Shown: piece by piece, positions 5,583 through 9,541 of the stretch
Layout of the letters: every line of letters starts with the position of its first letter
How positions within the stretch are numbered: position 1 is the first letter of the stretch
Assembly: GCA_946613955.1 (NCBI GenBank)
Contig: CAMOGC010000052.1
Span: 1-9,541 of the forward strand
Length of the DNA: 9,541 nucleotides
Direction of reading: 5' to 3'
DNA from: an uncultured Clostridia bacterium
GTDB taxonomy: Bacteria; Bacillota_A; Clostridia; Christensenellales; Aristaeellaceae
Translations under genes and position numbers: made by a program
Notes under the pieces: model-generated
Database searches by the model: none
Seen by the model: only the letters and a program-made list of their open reading frames with translations
Told to the model about the DNA's origin: nothing

Positions 5583-6841
5583 AACAGGTTGTGCTGGGAC
5601 TTCTGGGGCTGGGCAATATCGGCGGCGGCGTTTGGGATCTGATCCGGACCTTCGGCGGGGAGCTGGAGGCGCGGACGGGATGCTCCCTGCGGGTCAAAAA
5701 GGCGCTGGTGCTGGACAAGAAGGTCCACGGAGGCCACGAGGTGCCCGATGAGGTGCTGACCACGGACGTGGAGGACATCCTCGCCGATCCGGAGATCCAG
5801 ATCGTCTGCGAATTCCTGGGCGGGGAACAGCCGGCGGCGGGATGGATGCTGCGGGCGCTGGAGGGCGGAAAGAGCGTCGTGACGGCCAATAAGATGGCCC
5901 TCTCCCTCCATTGGGACGAGCTGCGCGCCGCGGCGGCGAAAACCGGCGCCGGGCTCTATTACGAGGCCAGCGTCTGCGGAACGATTCCGATTATCAACGC
6001 CATCCAGACGCCCCTGATTGCCAATCATGTGGAACAGATGATGGGCATCATCAACGGGACGACCAACTATATTCTCTCCCGCATGACGGCGGAGGGGGAA
6101 AGCTACGAGGCCGTGCTGGCCGACGCCCAGCGTCTCGGCCTGGCGGAGCCGGACCCCACGGCGGACGTGGAGGGCTTCGACGCGGTCTACAAGCTGAGCA
6201 TCCTCGCCAGCCTCGCCTTCCACAGCCGGGTCTATGTAAAGGATATTTACCGGGAGGGCATTACCCGGATTACCCCGGAGGACATCGCCTACGGCCGGGA
6301 GATGGGCTATGTGCTGAAGCTGCTGGCCGTCGGCAAGGAAAGCGGCGGCAAAATCGAGGCCCGGGTGCATCCGACCTTCCTGCCGAAAAACCATCCCCTG
6401 GCCCGGGTGGACGGATCGCTGAACGCGGTCTTTATGCTGGGCCACGCCTTCAAGGATCTGACCCTGCAGGGCCGGGGCGCGGGAGACTGGCCCACGGCCA
6501 GCGCTGTCGTGGGGGATATTCTGCAGGCGGCGCAGAACGCTGCGCACCCCATGCCCTATTTCCGGCCGGATTCCCTGCCGGTGACGGAGGACTGGGAAAG
6601 CAAGTACTTCCTTCGCATGAAGGCGGTGGACGAGCCAGGCGTGCTGGCGTGGGTCACGGGGCTGCTGGCGGGGGAAGGCGTTTCCGTCTCCTCCATGATG
6701 CAAAAGGACGCGCAGCCCGGCGGCCGGGCGACCCTGATCATCATTACCCATTCCGCGCCGGAGAAGGCGATGCGGCGGGTGGTTCAGGCGCTGAATTCCG
6801 ACAAATGCCAGGTGGAAAACATGATTCGCGTCGAAGGATAA
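5579..6841 (+). CDS. hom: Homoserine dehydrogenase with C-terminal ACT domain
   Basis: It reduces aspartate-semialdehyde to homoserine with NAD(P)H, the branch point to threonine, methionine and isoleucine. The 420-residue length is typical of monofunctional, ACT-containing Firmicute enzymes. The nucleotide-binding domain has GLLGLGNIGGGV (7-18) and VTANK (101-105). The catalytic domain has NGTTNYIL (160-167) and EPDPTADVEGFDAVYKL (190-206), where Glu190, Asp201 and Lys205 have the spacing of the yeast catalytic residues Glu208, Asp219 and Lys223. The usual glycine-rich stretch before IPII reads SVCGTIPII (131-139), a small departure. The ACT domain (about 343-420, DEPGVLAWVTGLLAGEGVSV) suggests allosteric control by an amino acid such as threonine. 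GGAAGGAG ends seven bases before the ATG, which overlaps the coaX stop. No thrB, thrC or lysC partner is in the window, so the operon logic is not a simple threonine pathway. Confidence 0.97.
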   Translation: MKQVVLGLLGLGNIGGGVWDLIRTFGGELEARTGCSLRVKKALVLDKKVHGGHEVPDEVLTTDVEDILADPEIQIVCEFLGGEQPAAGWMLRALEGGKSVVTANKMALSLHWDELRAAAAKTGAGLYYEASVCGTIPIINAIQTPLIANHVEQMMGIINGTTNYILSRMTAEGESYEAVLADAQRLGLAEPDPTADVEGFDAVYKLSILASLAFHSRVYVKDIYREGITRITPEDIAYGREMGYVLKLLAVGKESGGKIEARVHPTFLPKNHPLARVDGSLNAVFMLGHAFKDLTLQGRGAGDWPTASAVVGDILQAAQNAAHPMPYFRPDSLPVTEDWESKYFLRMKAVDEPGVLAWVTGLLAGEGVSVSSMMQKDAQPGGRATLIIITHSAPEKAMRRVVQALNSDKCQVENMIRVEG

Positions 6842-6866
6842 TCGGAACAATCGGAAGGATAAGCGC

Positions 6867-9250
<2,384 letters not shown>

Positions 9251-9371
9251 CCCGGAACCTGTTTTGCCGTCGATCCTCTCCTGCCGCCCTTCGGGTGTGT
9301 CCTGAAAGATCAAAGCAGGGAACGCGGAATTTTCCCGGGCCCTAAAGGAAGAGAAAACGAGGAGGCATATT
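9251..9371 (+). other. Intergenic region after mnmA with long-range pairing, no clear terminator
   Basis: There is no gene and no intrinsic terminator with a T-run in this stretch. Two complementary pairs could form a nested structure: CCCGG (9251-9255) with CCGGG (9335-9339), and CCTGTTTTG (9258-9266) with CAAAGCAGG (9311-9319, one G-U pair). A weak hairpin around CCCTTCGGG (9287-9295) lies inside. I do not match it to a known RNA family. The strong GGAGG at 9361-9365 belongs to the small reading frame that follows. Confidence 0.35.
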
Positions 9372-9509
9372 TTGGGTCAGGAGTTCAAAGCGAAGGCTGA
9401 CTCGACCCGGCCCGAACGACGAAAAAAGCTGAAGATGGATCTGAAAAAGGACGGCAGAGGGAACAGAAAACAGAAGAAGGCAGAAAAACGGAGGGAAGAA
9501 AAGTGGTAA
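9372..9509 (+). CDS. Candidate small, highly basic protein (45 residues)
   Basis: A short frame from TTG (9372-9374) to TAA (9507-9509), with an ideal GAGGAGG (GGAGG core 9361-9365) six bases upstream. The product would contain 12 Lys and 7 Arg against 8 Asp/Glu, net charge about +11, with one Trp at the very end and almost no hydrophobic core. It should be largely disordered or helical in charged stretches (RRKKLKMDLKKD; KQKKAEKRREEKW) and might bind nucleic acid. I do not recognise a family. Codon use (AAA, AGA, CGA) differs from the CGG/CGC-rich genes before it, and the whole stretch is purine-rich, so the lysine/arginine bias could simply reflect composition. A GTG (9503-9505) preceded by GGAGGG (9490-9495) overlaps its end and stays open to the window edge. 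The start signal favours a real gene; evidence is otherwise thin. Confidence 0.4.
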   Translation: MGQEFKAKADSTRPERRKKLKMDLKKDGRGNRKQKKAEKRREEKW

Positions 9510-9541
9510 GGAGAGGAGAACGGGAAGGGTATAAAGGAAGG

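Noticed and set aside
9503..9541. Second overlapping small frame starting at GTG 9503
   Set aside because: Only 13 codons are visible before the window ends, so it is not listed as a gene, only mentioned as a lead.

Overview
This is a GC-rich window (roughly 60% or more by eye) in which every supported gene lies on the + strand. Overlapping stop/start codons, strong AGGAGG-type ribosome binding sites, an ECF-type vitamin transporter component, a type III pantothenate kinase and short Clostridia-like signal peptides all point to a high-GC Firmicute, probably a gut-type Clostridia lineage (Oscillospirales or Christensenellales-like). That placement is inference; there is no rRNA or marker tree to test it.

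Layout. (1) 1-2053: the 3' part of a pyrimidine-nucleoside phosphorylase gene is followed, with ATGA and GTGA overlaps, by azlC and azlD, the two subunits of a branched-chain amino acid exporter. (2) 2054-3667: an intergenic stretch with phased A-tracts and an extended -10 promoter leads into two exported-protein genes, a two-domain SH3-like protein and an unrecognised 202-residue exported or lipoprotein-like protein. A textbook UUCG-loop intrinsic terminator closes this unit. (3) 3668-9250: a second promoter, a leader of about 190 nt with strong secondary structure, then panT-like ECF S component, coaX (type III pantothenate kinase), hom (homoserine dehydrogenase with ACT domain), a HAD phosphatase fused to thymidylate kinase, and mnmA (tRNA 2-thiouridylase). 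From coaX on, the genes are overlapped or spaced by at most 25 nt, so this is probably one operon. (4) 9251-9541: a gene-poor, strongly purine-rich tail with a candidate 45-codon ORF for a very basic small protein, unrelated in composition to its neighbours.

How it fits together. panT and coaX form a pantothenate uptake and phosphorylation module, the entry to coenzyme A. hom makes homoserine for threonine, methionine and isoleucine. The HAD-TMK fusion and the pyrimidine phosphorylase both touch thymidine metabolism, but they lie in different transcription units. The window is mostly housekeeping metabolism. I do not see a defence island, mobile element, CRISPR array or secondary-metabolite cluster. 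The best leads are: the panT leader, where a long stem competes with an exact anti-Shine-Dalgarno pairing; the HAD-thymidylate kinase fusion; the paired exported proteins behind a bent-DNA promoter; and the small basic ORF.
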